NCBI GenBank assembly: GCA_032622095.1
Contig: CP136067.1
Coordinates: 123,973,030-124,037,029, forward strand
Direction of reading: 5' to 3'
Length of the DNA: 64,000 bases
DNA from: Siphonodentalium dalli
Taxonomy: Eukaryota > Mollusca > Scaphopoda > Gadilida > Siphonodentaliidae
Numbering within the stretch: position 1 is the first letter of the stretch; the number at the start of each line of letters is the position of its first letter. Positions 34,041-46,195 of this stretch are shown here, piece by piece. Both the position numbers and the translations under genes were made by a program. The notes beneath the pieces are model-generated. The model was not told the DNA's origin and did no database searches. It saw nothing but the letters and a program-made list of their open reading frames with translations.

Positions 34041-35440
34041 GTTTATGGAAGATCGTTTGTTGATCGATCTCCAGACCAGGTAAGGAAGAGAATCACGAAT
34101 GGCTGCACCTACTTGCCCATCAAGTAAAAAATGATCTGAACATCTTGCAACAGAGAGCTAGAGGACTCGTGAAAATTTTCATCACAGTGCATGATCGGGC
34201 AGTGCATAAATGATCATGATGTGAAGGCTGAAGCACACATACACATTTTGTGGAACTTGCCTTGTTGGCTATCAGTTCAGGGAATGTGCTCCCAAATTTA
34301 TCTAGTGAATAAAGTATCATACGGATGAGCTGTTGTGTTGCAAATTCCAAGTTTATACCACAATTGTGGCCCTCATTGGATGATTGGAAGCACAATCTTC
34401 TCCATGATCCATTCACATTATCTTGACCCTACCCACATGATATCAGCCGCCCTTTAGATAATTTATTGAGCTTCGATATCTTATAAAATATAGCAATTAC
34501 CTCCATTAGCCATATGATGGAAATGGCCAAACAATTGTCCAAAATTCCCAGCAGCATGGAACCTGGTGGATCACATGATTTGGGCAACTTCTGTGAGCCA
34601 TTATCATGCTAAACATGAATATAATTCCTCAGAGAAAATTGTATCATATGATACACCATAGGTATGAAAAGGGAAATCGACTCACAGCAGTCGCCAAATC
34701 ATGTAATCTGGGGTTCACGCTGACCGGGAATTTCTTTTGTTCAATTCTTGTAAAAAATACTTTAATTTGCAAGTTTTCAGAATTGTCCTTGTGGTGCGGC
34801 ATAAATACAGAACGCAGTTTGCAACCAATATGAGTTACTGGTACCAATTTCTGAACATTTACCATCTGTATATAATATAGCATGTTCTATGGTATACATC
34901 AAAGTGATCCACCACTATAAATGTAATTATCCTATTTCATTATATTTGCTCTTTCCAAGCTAATAATGGCAAAATACTATTGAAAATTAAGTGGGTGTAA
35001 TTAATCTACAATTAAATAATTTCTAATGTATTTATGCAGCACAATAAATGTGTATTGGAATGATTTATTCTTCACTTGGTGAGATGCTACTAGATAATAA
35101 ATCAGACCACACAATGCAGACTGATAGAGAAACACCTTATGGATTCTCATTCATTCAGTATAAGTAATAAATGATTTAATTAGAAATTGAGCCAAATGTT
35201 GGTTGCATTCTATGTTGTATTTTTATTTGAATAGAATCCCATTGTTGATATAAAAAACATAAACATTCAGGTTACTGCAAAAATAGTTTATTTTTACTTG
35301 AATTAAATTAAATAGTATATACAATCACAGTTATATTTAGCAGAGGCAGATATTTTATATAAACCAAAGAATATAACCTCTAGCAGGGACCTGCCTATGG
35401 ATTGTGTCAATAGGTCAGGATATTCAAAATAACGTTCTCA
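34041..35440. other. No gene seen
   Basis: AT-rich; the short open frames on both strands near 34120-34880 are out of keeping with any known family and overlap each other. Confidence 0.4.
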
Positions 35441-35449
35441 TGTTAGAAA

Positions 35450-36790
35450 TGTTACTTTAAAAAGCTAAGCTACCATACATGTATGTATTAATTTTAATCA
35501 CTAACTGGAAGTTGTCGACTCAGAATAATCATGTTAAAGGTACCCAATCCAATTCGATGGTCCCCATATAATCAGATTCCAATGACAACAACATGTTTAG
35601 AAATCAGTTATCAGAATCAATTAATTGCCCAAAAATAATGCTAACCACAATCAATTAATTAAAAGTATAAAATTACCCAAAACATGTTATCATGTTGTAA
35701 TCCATCTTCATCTGAAATTTTGTCCAAGCTAATCAACTTTTTACTGGGCCACCAATAAGTCTCGATGGTGAAAAATAATTGATTTAAAAAATTGATATCT
35801 GATAACTCCGAGCTTGTAGGTGGGTTCCTCGACTCATATAAAATTTATTTACCCCCCCCCCCAATCTAAATAAATAATAAATTAGGGGCGCTTAATCGGA
35901 TATGCATATTTAAATACCGTATAATATACTAATATGCATAATGTCATAAGACAGACATAACACTAACCAATGCAACCATCATTCAGTTACACATATATGC
36001 AGCAGGGTAAACATGGGACCAGGGAGATTCATGGATGACCCAGTCTTTGACGGTACCCATGTAAACTCTGCTACATGTATAGTATATCGGCTCTGGTTGA
36101 ATTATAGGGTTTAGTAGTCAGGTAATTATTAATTGCATAAATACTCTTGGGTGCCAAATATTAATACATGCTGGCATGTTTATTAATTTTGGGATTAAAT
36201 GTTGGCCAGCACTATTATTCGGTTATGGTGTATATAGTGAAAATGCCAGCACTATAATTAATTTTAGTGAAATACTAGTATGTTATCCAGCACTTTTAAT
36301 CGGCCATCTCTTTTATTTGGCACCAAAGAGTATACTAGTAGTTCAATATTCAGTATCACCTCAGTGGCATTGTAACATTTGTTGCTATTATCACGAAAGC
36401 CACATGCATGTGCCATGTATTTATTAATTTAATCACTGACCGTGGTCGACCCAGAATAATCATTTTAGATACCAAGAGTATAACTTGTGTTTACCTTTAT
36501 GTCTTTTATGCGGAAAACAAAATAAATTCCAAATATGGGGATAATTAAGCTACATGAACATTATATACATGTACATTTTACCGAACACTATTTGTGCCAT
36601 CAAAATCTATGGTACAAGTGAAAGAAACCACTTCATACCACTAACCATCATTCAGTTATACATATATGCAGCAGGGTAAACATGGGACCAGGGAGTTTCA
36701 TGGATGACCCAGTCATTAACGGTACCCATGTAAACTCTGCTACTGCACATGTATATTGGTTGTGGTTGGGATTAATGGGTTAGTGTATGG
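35450..36790 (+). repeat. Direct duplication of a roughly 350-bp unit, first copy split by a MITE
   Basis: 'tcgac.cagaataatcat' occurs at 35515 and 36448. 'cagcagggtaaacatgggac' with its surroundings occurs at 36000-36120 and 36665-36785. The first copy is interrupted at TTAA (35534) by the MITE at 35538; the second reads through as 'atcattttagata', giving an empty site. Confidence 0.7.
35538..35915. mobile_element. TTAA MITE, AGGTACTCAACCCG family, diverged
   Basis: Begins AGGTACCCAATCC after TTAA 35534-35537. Shares 'ggtccccat', 'cagattccaa.gacaacaac', 'gggttcctcgact' and the C-rich 'tttacccccccccc' with the 2011-2473 copy. The right terminus is blurred around 35905-35920. Confidence 0.65.
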
Positions 36791-37499
36791 TCAGTAAAAA
36801 TAGATATTATAAAATATTAAAAATGAGCGCGCCACTTTGAATTAGAGTGTCAAAGTGCGTGTTTTTTAAAGTGGCCCATTCATTTTAAAATTAAATGTTT
36901 TTAAGTTTATATTTCTACTCGTTTTAGCAACCCACCCCCTGGTAGTGTAATGCAAGTAGAATCGTGTGCATTTAACATGCAACAAATGCAATGGGGGCGG
37001 GGGCAATATAATTCATCATCAACCCTCAACATGCACTATCAGGGCATGCACTCTCAAATAGTCCTGGTGGGGAGCACCTCCCTGGACCTACATGTAACTA
37101 TAAATGTCCTAAAAGCTTAGTAGGCATACACTGATTGTATCAGTTATTTCATATCTCATTTTTCGGTTTTCAGTCAAATATGGTGACTCAATCCACATGC
37201 CATTGATGCACCGGATAAATGCCTCAAATTATTACAACTCGAAAAAATTCTATTACTGATCAATAGCAAAGTTCATTCCGAGACCAGAAACAAATTTGGA
37301 GAGTCTACTCAATATATTGAGCGGTATTGTCATACTTGATGTATTATTTGCAGTCTCATTTGAAATACATTACATGTACATATACATCTTTATATGTAGT
37401 ACTCGACCACTAAACTGCAAGCTATAGTTTTTATCAAAGTGCAGTGAAGTGAAATAGGCCAACTAGATTTGTATGGTCTAGCTGTACTCCATGTATACT
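36791..37499. other. No gene seen
   Basis: AT-rich with no recognisable feature. Confidence 0.4.
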
Positions 37500-38312
37500 G
37501 GAGTTAGGGAGTGCAATCAATTGAACTACCGGTTATTACTGCACGATGAAGGTCGCCAATATTAATTACCAGTTTTCAATCATGCAGTAAAAGTCGCTAG
37601 CTTAACAGAAAACTCCCTAAATACAGTATTTATCAGAATAGTTCAAACAATAGACCCATGATAATTGACATACCCCGTATTTAGTATGAAAAATTCATAT
37701 ACTGAATATGGTGAGTATTTTCCACAAAACTACCAGTTATCACTGCATTATGATGGTCGCCAAAATTAATTGCCAGTTATCATCAATACAGTGAAAGTCA
37801 CTAGTTTCACAGAAACTCCCCAAATTCAATATATACCAAAACAGTTCAAACCACACCAGGTTTGACATACCTAGTATTTAGTATGAACAATCCTGGTATT
37901 GTATGGACTGTACTTGATATATACTGAATATGGTGAGTATTTTCCATGAAACTACCAGTTATCACTGCATTATGAAGGTCGCCAAAATTAATTGCCAGTT
38001 ATCATCAACACAGTGAAAGTCACTAGTTTCACAGAAACTCTCCAAATTCAATATATACCAAAACAGTTCAAACCACACCAGGTTTGACATACCCAGTATT
38101 TAGTATGAACAATCCTGGTATTGTATGGACTGTACTTGATATATACTGAATATGGTGAGTATTTTCCATGAAACTACCAGTTATCACTGCATTATGAAGG
38201 TCGCCAAAATTAATTGCCAGTTATCATCAACACAGTGAAAGTCACTAGTTTCACAGAAACTCTCCAAATTCAATATATACCAAAACAGTTCAAACCACAC
38301 CAGGTTTGACAT
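37500..38312 (+). repeat. Tandem repeat, period 222 bp, three close copies plus one diverged
   Basis: 'aactaccagttatcactgca' recurs at about 37728, 37949 and 38171, each followed by 'aggtcgccaaaattaattgc' (with small changes), 'cagtgaaagtcactagtttc' and 'ccaaaacagttcaaacc'. An older copy starts near 37525. The last two units are nearly identical. Non-coding. Confidence 0.9.
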
Positions 38313-38965
38313 ACTTGTGAGTGACAGCGGTCTTTTCAATGGCTGTTATGATCAGATGATGCAAAAACAAGGATCAGTACTGTCCCAATTGTTCAATATA
38401 TACACCCGACTCAGTTTAGCTCGGATAAGCCCATGCTGACTGAAGATCTTACCGAGAGAAAATATGAGACATAAGACAATACTATCCTTGTCATGACCAT
38501 AACAATTATGAATCCAGGGCTAAGAGGTTGCCAAAGTGGTAAATGTAGAGACAAAACCCCATTATCATCCCTGGTTAAGAGGTCCTGCTAATTTGCTATG
38601 CCATTGGTGGGTTCTGTTGAACTGATGTTGTTAAGAAAAAGTAACGAATTTTTCTGAAGTTTTCATTTTCGCATTGTTGGGGTAATTAATCTGAACGAAT
38701 TGAAGAAAATCCAGTATCTGTGTGAAATATTCAAGAACTAATGCACTTTAAAATATTTCAACAATAGCTGCTCAGGTGCTTGCAATTTGACAGGAATTTT
38801 ATTTGCCTACCATGATTGCAGCAATTCAGCAGTATCCACAAACACCATAGAAGTTAGCAGGACCACTTAACCACGTTTCACACTATTTGTATCATATAGT
38901 GGTCAGTTAATTCCTCACTCATCATGCAGTAATCTAGATCACGCCATGAATATCTACACTGGCGT
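38313..38965. other. No gene seen; short direct repeat with 40212
   Basis: 'agctcggataagcccatgct' at 38416 is repeated at 40216. The rest is AT-rich without a coding frame. Confidence 0.45.
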
Positions 38966-40139
38966 TAGTCCAAGTCTTCTCGTACTAAAACCGGCTAAGA
39001 TATTGGGATGTAGGTGCCGGTCTTTAGTCCGAGTTCCAGGCCCATGCATTCTTATGACACGACTTAAGCGTTAGTGACCCGCTCAAATAAAACCACAATT
39101 ATATGAAATAAAATATCACAATTGCGACAATAAACGGATATTTTCCGCAGAAGACATGCTATTTTATCTGAAACCCACATCAGTTGTGAATTTAAAACGG
39201 TAATTTAATGCGAAAAGAGACATTTACCTCAATGTTTACAATTTTTTAAAAGTATGCGAACTCGGTTGACCTCGCGAACTGTGTTCGGCATTTTCCGTTG
39301 AAAATATTCCGTAGATTTTGGACAACAACGCAAATTACGATGAATTCTCCATTGTAATCGTAATTATGTGTGTCAATAAATAAAATAATAAATAGATTAA
39401 TTAAACATTGGAGATATAAATGTAATACACTAAATAAATGAACCTTAAGTTTGAAAAGTCCCACTAAAACGGAAGAACTATATTTCAAAACTGTGTGATT
39501 CGGTTCTCCGATTATTTTATCAACACAGATGTCAAAATGCACATCACACGCATGGCAACTTGGCAAGTCAGACACAAGAGTTCTAATTTGCTCCAATTTT
39601 GACAAGTTGCTTGCGAAAATTGTCAACAAAACTACCGTTCTGATCCTCCATTATGTCATTAAGTTTTTAGTGCGGGAATTGTTCTGAAAGCACATAGAAA
39701 ACTGGACTTTCGGGCGATCGGTTTTCGCCATTTTTGTTCGGAAAACCCACGCTATATATAGAAACGGAAAGTAGAATTCCCAGAACAAACAGCGGATTAT
39801 GCCGAACTTATTCGGACCACTTCGGCTTTCGGTTGAAACGTAAACAAACAGATAAACAAATCGATGTTTGTGTCAATCAACCGGAATATTCTATGTGTAA
39901 TTTAACATTAAAGTTAGATTATTATACACCATTATGACCATAAGATGTAAGCCTTTCCGATGTATATAGCATCATGTATTGATTTGCTAGGTAAATCGAG
40001 TAAAATACACCACAAATTCCCGCCACAGATCGTGGGCGTAAGTCGTGTCATAGGATTGGTATACAAGCGGTCTTGGACTAAAGACCGGCACCTCCATCCC
40101 AATATCTTAGCCGGTTTTAGTACGAGAAGACTTGGACTA
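38966..40139. mobile_element. Mutator-like element (long TIRs, 9-13 bp target duplication)
   Basis: Long inverted ends of about 65 bp: TAGTCCAAGTCTTCTCGTAC... with 'aaaaccggctaagatattgg' matched by the complement at 40075-40139. Direct repeat cactggcgt at 38957-38965 and 40140-40148 (13 bp if the ambiguous TA is counted to the host). Long TIRs plus a duplication of about 9-11 bp fit Mutator/MULE elements. At 1,174 bp no MULE transposase is recognisable. Confidence 0.78.
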
Positions 40140-40272
40140 CACTGGCGTTAGCCAGGGTAGAGATTCATGACATGATCTAGCAGTCCCCCATCCTCACCAT
40201 TTCTGGCAGTTTAGCTCGGATAAGCCCATGCTGACTGCAGGTGTTAATTAGAAATGGCAAGGGGCAGGATAC

Positions 40273-41383
40273 TAGAGATGGGCGGTTAACCGTGGAATCA
40301 GTTCGGTTTCGGTTGTCGGGGAAAAACCGGAAATGACAACCGTGGTAAGTTGGGAAAACCCGTGGTTTCGGTTGTCACAACTTCCTGTAATCATGGCAGA
40401 ACACGACGAACAAACGAGTCCTGTGTGGAAATATTTTTCAAAGAAAGATAAGAAATCTAAGTGTGCCGCCTGTAATATACATGTATGCAGAAAGGAGTTC
40501 GCACGGTGAAATCGCGCGACGAATTAATTACGTTGCTTCCGTGTACACCTATTTTCGCCGTAGTAAACACAACACTAGTCAGTTTATTTCTCATGTTATT
40601 TAATCATTAAGGCCGTACAAATACTCTGAAAGGTGAATTTGATAACGAGGATACAATATCAAAAGGTATCAATGATTGTTACCCGCATTCCCTATTAGTT
40701 TTTATCACTGTTTGGATGTTAAATCGTCAAATATATTTGTGCGCCGTTGATTAAAAATGTTATGCCGGAATCGGAGCCGGAATGAATTATACCGTTTGTC
40801 GGTAAACTGTTGAGAAATAGCACTCATTCAGGTGACTTGTATTGGATGCATGTATACTGTATAGTGTGTACAATATTATGTTCCCTAAATATGGTAATAG
40901 GCATATAGCCAGATAATGTGATTGAGAGATTCTAGTCATGTTTTATTTTCATTTTGTTGTTTATTTCCAATTTTATTTTTCAAATCATAACTATACACAT
41001 ATATCTAGTCACACACATTAGTTTTATGCCAATATAAATGATCATTATATTATTTCACACTTATGATCATATGATGCTGAATTGCAGTCATACACAATAC
41101 ACAGACTCACTTGCATTCTAGCACTGCCACTCGACATGGACATTAACAATATACATGTAATAGTAACAATATGATACATAAATTAATATTATAAAAGGAC
41201 ATGTACCTCACAAGTTATGGTGATACAATTGGTGTGTTTTCTTTGTAATATGATGAAGCATAATTAGATTTTGTTCACATTAGTAATTTTTATTAATAAA
41301 AACCGAAACCGAAACCGAGACTCAACTCTTTTTCCACAACCGAAACCGAAACCGAGGCAAAATTTCACAACCGCCCATCTCTA
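40273..41383 (+). mobile_element. hAT element derivative with BED-finger remnant
   Basis: Ends TAGAGATGGGCGGTTAACC and the complement 'ccgcccatctcta'. Perfect 8-bp target duplication caggatac at 40265-40272 and 41384-41391. Subterminal 'ggtttcggtt' / 'aaccgaaacc' repeats. It retains the first coding piece of its parent transposase (40393-40509) but no catalytic domain. Confidence 0.92.
40393..40509 (+). pseudogene. BED-type zinc finger remnant of a hAT transposase
   Basis: From ATG at 40393 the frame reads SPVWKYFSKKDKKSKCAACN, the BED-finger pattern (aromatic W..F spacing then CxxC), and ends at TGA soon after. In hAT transposases the BED finger binds the element ends. The HxxxH half and the RNase H-like core are missing, so this is an internal-deletion derivative. 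Confidence 0.7.
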
Positions 41384-41391
41384 CAGGATAC

Positions 41392-42688
41392 TACTGTCTG
41401 ATCGAAGGAGAATAAATGAGGAATCCAATGACCACTCCACAGAAGTGGACCACTCCCTGTACATGTAACAGCTGTTGTGCGATATTCATAAATAAACTGA
41501 AATTGGACTATCGCAGGCGCCACCGGGAGATCAGCTTTTTATTTCCATTGCCCCGTATTTCATGAGTGCATATTTAACTATCGAACCATATAATTCATTG
41601 TGTTTCAACCAGATCTTGTAAAATGATGTTCTTCGCTGCAAAATTATCTGTAAATGTCGAAGATTTCATAAATGAATTGTTGTACTCAATGGTGTGACCT
41701 ATATTATAAATTTGGGGATTCCAATTGACTAAAATAGAAACATGGCGTCATATATTTTTGGACTGAATTGAAGTTTGACACCACGTCGGGTCACATAAAA
41801 GCCAACTCATTTTTGACCGTGTGTTATCCGTTTGTACGCCCGCTTCAAAATTACTTTGGGATAAAATGAAGCACATTTGTTAATAGTCAACAATATTTCA
41901 TCGGAGTACTGACTAGGCTTGGTCTTATCTTGGGTTACCCCTTACACCTTGACCGTGAATACAATTAAGTCACAGAGGCAGCTCGGGTGGTCAGTATAGT
42001 CCATAAAATTTTGACACGATCACGCTTCAAGCTTATGTATATACATTACCCGTCGATTTGTGTATATTGTGCATGATGCACATGTACCGAATTGTCGGGT
42101 GCATGTTAATAACAATCTTGCTAAATGTAGTCAAATTGCATTTATTTCCAAAGCATGCACATAGGCTATCTGTGTTGATCATATGTATCATTTATGTATC
42201 ATGTTCATTTACATTCTTTCATTGATATAATTATACCGAGTACCGTCAATGATTAGTGGACTACAGGTATCACAATGTAAAAACATCACCATCACAAATA
42301 ATTGTCTTGGTTCAATCTCATATGTTTCATATATTTCATGGGATTCAAAATTAATCAAGTTCAATGCAGTAAATTGATGGAAATCATATGGCGCAGAGTC
42401 CAGTTTCCTATATATTCAGTAGCAAATGAGACGGGGGTCATTATTGCCACATGTTACATGGTACATGCAATTGTATTTATGAACAGTGGAGTTCAAATTT
42501 ATCTCAATTATTACGTGACCAGTTCGGTAAATTCAAAGCGAAAATCCACGTATGAATGTCCAATCTAAGTCATCTAATTAATTTTATTTAATACAAACAC
42601 AATATGCATGCATGTCCTGGAATATTGAGTACCCATGGATAAAATGTGGCAATAATGACCTTATCTTGGTGTGAAAGCGTGATCGTGC
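41392..42688. other. No gene seen; possible 3' part of the piggyBac element
   Basis: AT-rich. 'gtcattattgccacat' at 42436 is inverted at 42643-42660. The expected left terminus of the piggyBac element is not identifiable here. Confidence 0.4.
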
Positions 42689-44420
42689 TCAATTGTGGTA
42701 GTCGTTAAAACATGTGCTTTTCGTTGGGCAGCACAAATGCACTTCACACAACTCGCATCCATAGCTGGATTCTTTCAAATAACCTCCTTGGGTTCTAGCC
42801 TTCACCATCCTGCACCAAACACAAGTTTTTCTCCTACCTGGAAATTTGACCACCTTGTGCATGCCTCTGTTGGCCTCTGGGATTGTTACCTTCAAAGGAT
42901 TGATTTTATTGCCAGTGCAGGCTTTTCTCTTGCGAGAGGAGAATCCCTGTGTTAACCCAGTACAAACACCCAACCGGAAATCCTCATAAGGTGACGTATA
43001 GGTTACCTTTCTGGTAAACTATACTGTCACCCCTGGATAAATACTTTCCAGCTTTCTTGATGTTCTTTACCTCCTTTGGCAACCCCTTGCGATTGGACCG
43101 CACAGTACCGCAGCCGTACACCCCCATGCGTGACAATTCGTTCATCAATGTGATGCTGTTGAAATAATTGTCAAAATAAAGTCTATATGACTTGCCGGCA
43201 TAAGGTTCGATGAAATTCAACACAACACTTTCCCCGAGCAAACGCTGGGGGTCAGTGTCCTGCTTGCCTTCATAAATATTAGTCTGGAGGCAAAAACCTT
43301 TTTTGTCTGCAAGCATCCAGGCCTTTATTCCCCACTTGGTGGGTTTCTTTGGCAAATATTGTTTTAAGGTAGTTCTACCCTTAAACCCAATCATGGCCTC
43401 ATCCACACTTAAATCACGCATCGGGGCGTACACCTCCCGGTCTTGTGCTCGGGTGTTAAACATATCAATAATACCTTTCACTTTGAACAACCGACTACCG
43501 TCGTCTTTGGAATTATCTTCCAAGTGGAAATATTGATTTAATTTAATATATCTATTGATCGGCATTATTTTGGCGATACCGGCGACATGGAGCCGGTCAT
43601 CGCTTGACCAATAATCTTCCAGACGAGGAAGCGGATGAACACCCATGATGATGTTCATGGATATGAAAGCTCTTATTTCGTTTTCTGTGGTATCATACCA
43701 AGTGTCATCCGTTCTGTCATCTTGTTTTTGACGAGCGAAAATATTTGTTTGCTCAGTAATAACACCGAAATATGACTCGGCAAAAAAGAGCAGAAAATAA
43801 TCTGCCGGAGTCATGCTCTCTATATTGGCATCTGTTAGTTGTGGCCCTTCTTTCTCGGTGAATTCTTTGCACGACGTAGGAGTTATTCTGTGCTTTCGCC
43901 ACCTGGCCCACTGTATTAGTGGAATATCATCAGTTTCGTCAAAACCATCATCCGAACTATCAGAATCCGAATCGGAGCAATTACTCGCGCTGCTGCTAAG
44001 CTCATTGAAACTTAGGCCTGAACCAAAGTCGCTCATATCAAGACATGAGTAAGTCGACAATTGGCTTGTTCTGATGCTTGATAATTGGCTGTCAGCAATG
44101 CCGGAGATAGGCGAAACTTCCAACTCATGTTGCTGCCCAGGAGCGTCATGAAAATAACTGGGGAAATTTTTTGAGGGCGAATGCCCTTCAACAAACCAAT
44201 CGAACTCATCAGCAGATGAGTCCGATGTAAATAATTCGTCCAAATCTGGAAACAGGTTTTCCCCGTCAGGGGAAAAATCGTGACTTCCCCCACCAGTCGC
44301 CATATTCAAACTTAACCCAAAAACAAATTGAACTCTGGGAAGGCCATTTAAAACTTTAATTTTATTGGCCATTTTAATTTCATTCATAAAAAATCGAAGC
44401 TCATTCACAAAAACTTCCAT
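42689..44420 (-). pseudogene. piggyBac transposase with internal deletion
   Basis: DDE transposase of the piggyBac superfamily. Starting from an ATG at 44418-44420 (a more likely start is the Met beginning MATGGGSH, codon 40), an acidic Ser-rich head precedes the catalytic domain: YFLLFFAESYFG, then LSVDEAMIGFKGR (first Asp, codon 340) and RLYFDNYFNS (second Asp, codon 417). After GNLYVTL the frame stops at about 42984. The next frame (42973-42689) holds the C-terminal GFSSRKRK and Cys-rich finger (CVWC...CELCEVHLC). The roughly 100 residues between, including the MGGVD-type third Asp, are absent, so it cannot be active. The right-hand TTAA end at 45209 fits its 5' side. Confidence 0.9.
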
Positions 44421-45208
44421 TTACGGCAACGTCATGACAGTTCGCTCCCGACTCGCAGTTGAATTGGGCTGACTTTACGTTACGCTGGATGCATGTCGCT
44501 TTGCTGATTATCGATTGAACGTGCCCGTGAGAGATACAATCTCCAAGACAAACTAATGTATTATTCTCTCGAATAACCTTATTAATAAAAACAAAATGAT
44601 ATATATGTGAGGTATAACAATGTTGTTGCTACATATGGTTGGCGTATTAAATTATTTAGATGAATAGTAAGTAATAAACACTTTATTACAATAAGCGTAA
44701 CAACATAGCGTCCTTGGCATCCACGCTGGAAACGCAGCAAATTGGTCAACAAGCACCCTGAATTTTGACAATTATTTATATTTGTATTCATAAAATTGCC
44801 TGTAGAAGTATTACATTGAATGAATTTGATCTATTACTTTTAACTATTTATCACAATCTTCGACAAGTTGAGCAAATATTAATCTATAGTCAGATCAAAC
44901 ATTGCAAATTTCTTCCGGCTGCTGGTTTCCTGTTTCGATTTCCGTTGTATCGCGATCGCGTCTTCAATTTTTTTTTAAATGTGTATTATTTTGGTATAAA
45001 AATACCATTAAAGCTGATTAAAGTCACCAAAACACACAAATTATAATCATACCAATATGAATAGCAAGTTTGATGCCGATTCATCGTATAACAATGATGC
45101 AATTAGTGCTTCTAAAACCAGTGTAACCTTGGTAAAAAAAAAAGCCGATAAAAGCCGACGTGATGGCAGACCTGGATGCCGACAAATGCCGATGTGATGG
45201 GTAAAGGG
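44421..45208. other. 5' flank of the piggyBac transposase
   Basis: AT-rich sequence between the transposase start and the CCCTTTACCCA end at 45208. A 'gccgataaaagccgacgtga' / 'gccgacaaatgccgatgtga' pair near 45145-45200 looks like a subterminal repeat. Confidence 0.5.
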
Positions 45209-45652
45209 TTAACTGGCAGAAGACCATGGTACGACTGCACGTTGTTACTATACGGCATCCGTAATATCACTGACACAATAAAGAGCGTTCGTTATATCAC
45301 TGAATAATAAAGAGCGTTTCAGTATAGTGTATTATCTAACATAGTACACATTGACAAGCTATGTGTTGCATCACAACTAACGTTTGTATTGATATATAGT
45401 TACAATGTGCTATATTTACACACTATGGAAGAACACCGATATTTACCCATAAGTATTACCCAATTATTCACAAAAGGCGCTATACTAAATCGATAAACAA
45501 TTCGTATAATCACAAACTATCTTTATTATATAGATAACAATAATACATTGGATTAATAATTATACACGCATTGTCCATTCGGGTCATTCCTAACATAAAT
45601 ATATCCTTATTTCTAAATTTATGATAATGAAATCTGCATATATCTACAGATA

Positions 45653-46195
45653 GGGCAATAACGCGAAATTGTGTGACTCCCTTGGGCGCCATCTTGGATT
45701 ACGTCATGAATGCGACATTTATCACGTGGCAAACAACCGAAATTTTGTAGGGAAGACATCATTATATAAGACACATATAACCACTAACAATCCGCATATG
45801 GGGGAGGGGGTCTATAGAGAGCCAAAAAAATGCAGATTTAAAGAAAAATCTGCGTTTTTTTCAATTTTGGTGGCCATTTTTTTATATTTTGTCGGCCATC
45901 TTGGGCCTTGGCTAACAAAATTGATCTCATTCAATGCGCATATGTATAATTAACAGGATACAATTAATTACAACAGAACACCATATGTTAACAATTTGTT
46001 CTTCAATCGGCTTAAAACTGGAAATAGTGCAATAACGCGAAATTGGGTGACCCCCTTGGGCGCCATCTTGGATTACGTCATCAATGCGACACTTGTGAAG
46101 TGGAAAACAACCGAAATTTTGTAGGGCAGATATCATTCTATACGAAAAATATAGCCACCAAAAATCCGCATAGGGGGGAGGGGGTCTACCAGCAG
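45653..46195 (+). repeat. Direct repeat of about 165 bp, spacing 375 bp
   Basis: 45653-45825 and 46028-46195 share 'gcaataacgcgaaattg', 'cttgggcgccatcttggatt', 'acaaccgaaattttgtaggg' and 'gaggggg.tctac'-type phrases in order. They lie in the right end of the 19-kb insertion, close to its terminus. Confidence 0.85.

Larger units (their letters stand above)
31653..45208. mobile_element. Probable nested piggyBac element (TTAACCCTTTACCCA ends)
   Basis: TTAA plus CCCTTTACCCA begins at 31649, and its inverted match (rc of TTAACCCTTTACCCA) ends at 45212. Within 13.5 kb lie the piggyBac transposase remnant, a Mutator-like element, a hAT derivative, a TTAA MITE and long tandem repeats, so much of the length is later insertion. 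Another inverted end, rc of TTAACCCTTTGCTAGTG, sits at 32709-32712 and could instead pair with 31649 to make a 1.06-kb MITE (31653-32708). I prefer the longer pairing because 15 rather than 10 terminal bases agree. Confidence 0.5.

Noticed and set aside
34120-34883. Opposed open frames near 34.1-34.9 kb
   Set aside because: Both strands are equally open, with no motif; not supported as genes.
42695-42955. Plus-strand open frame
   Set aside because: Antisense of the piggyBac C-terminal Cys-rich region.
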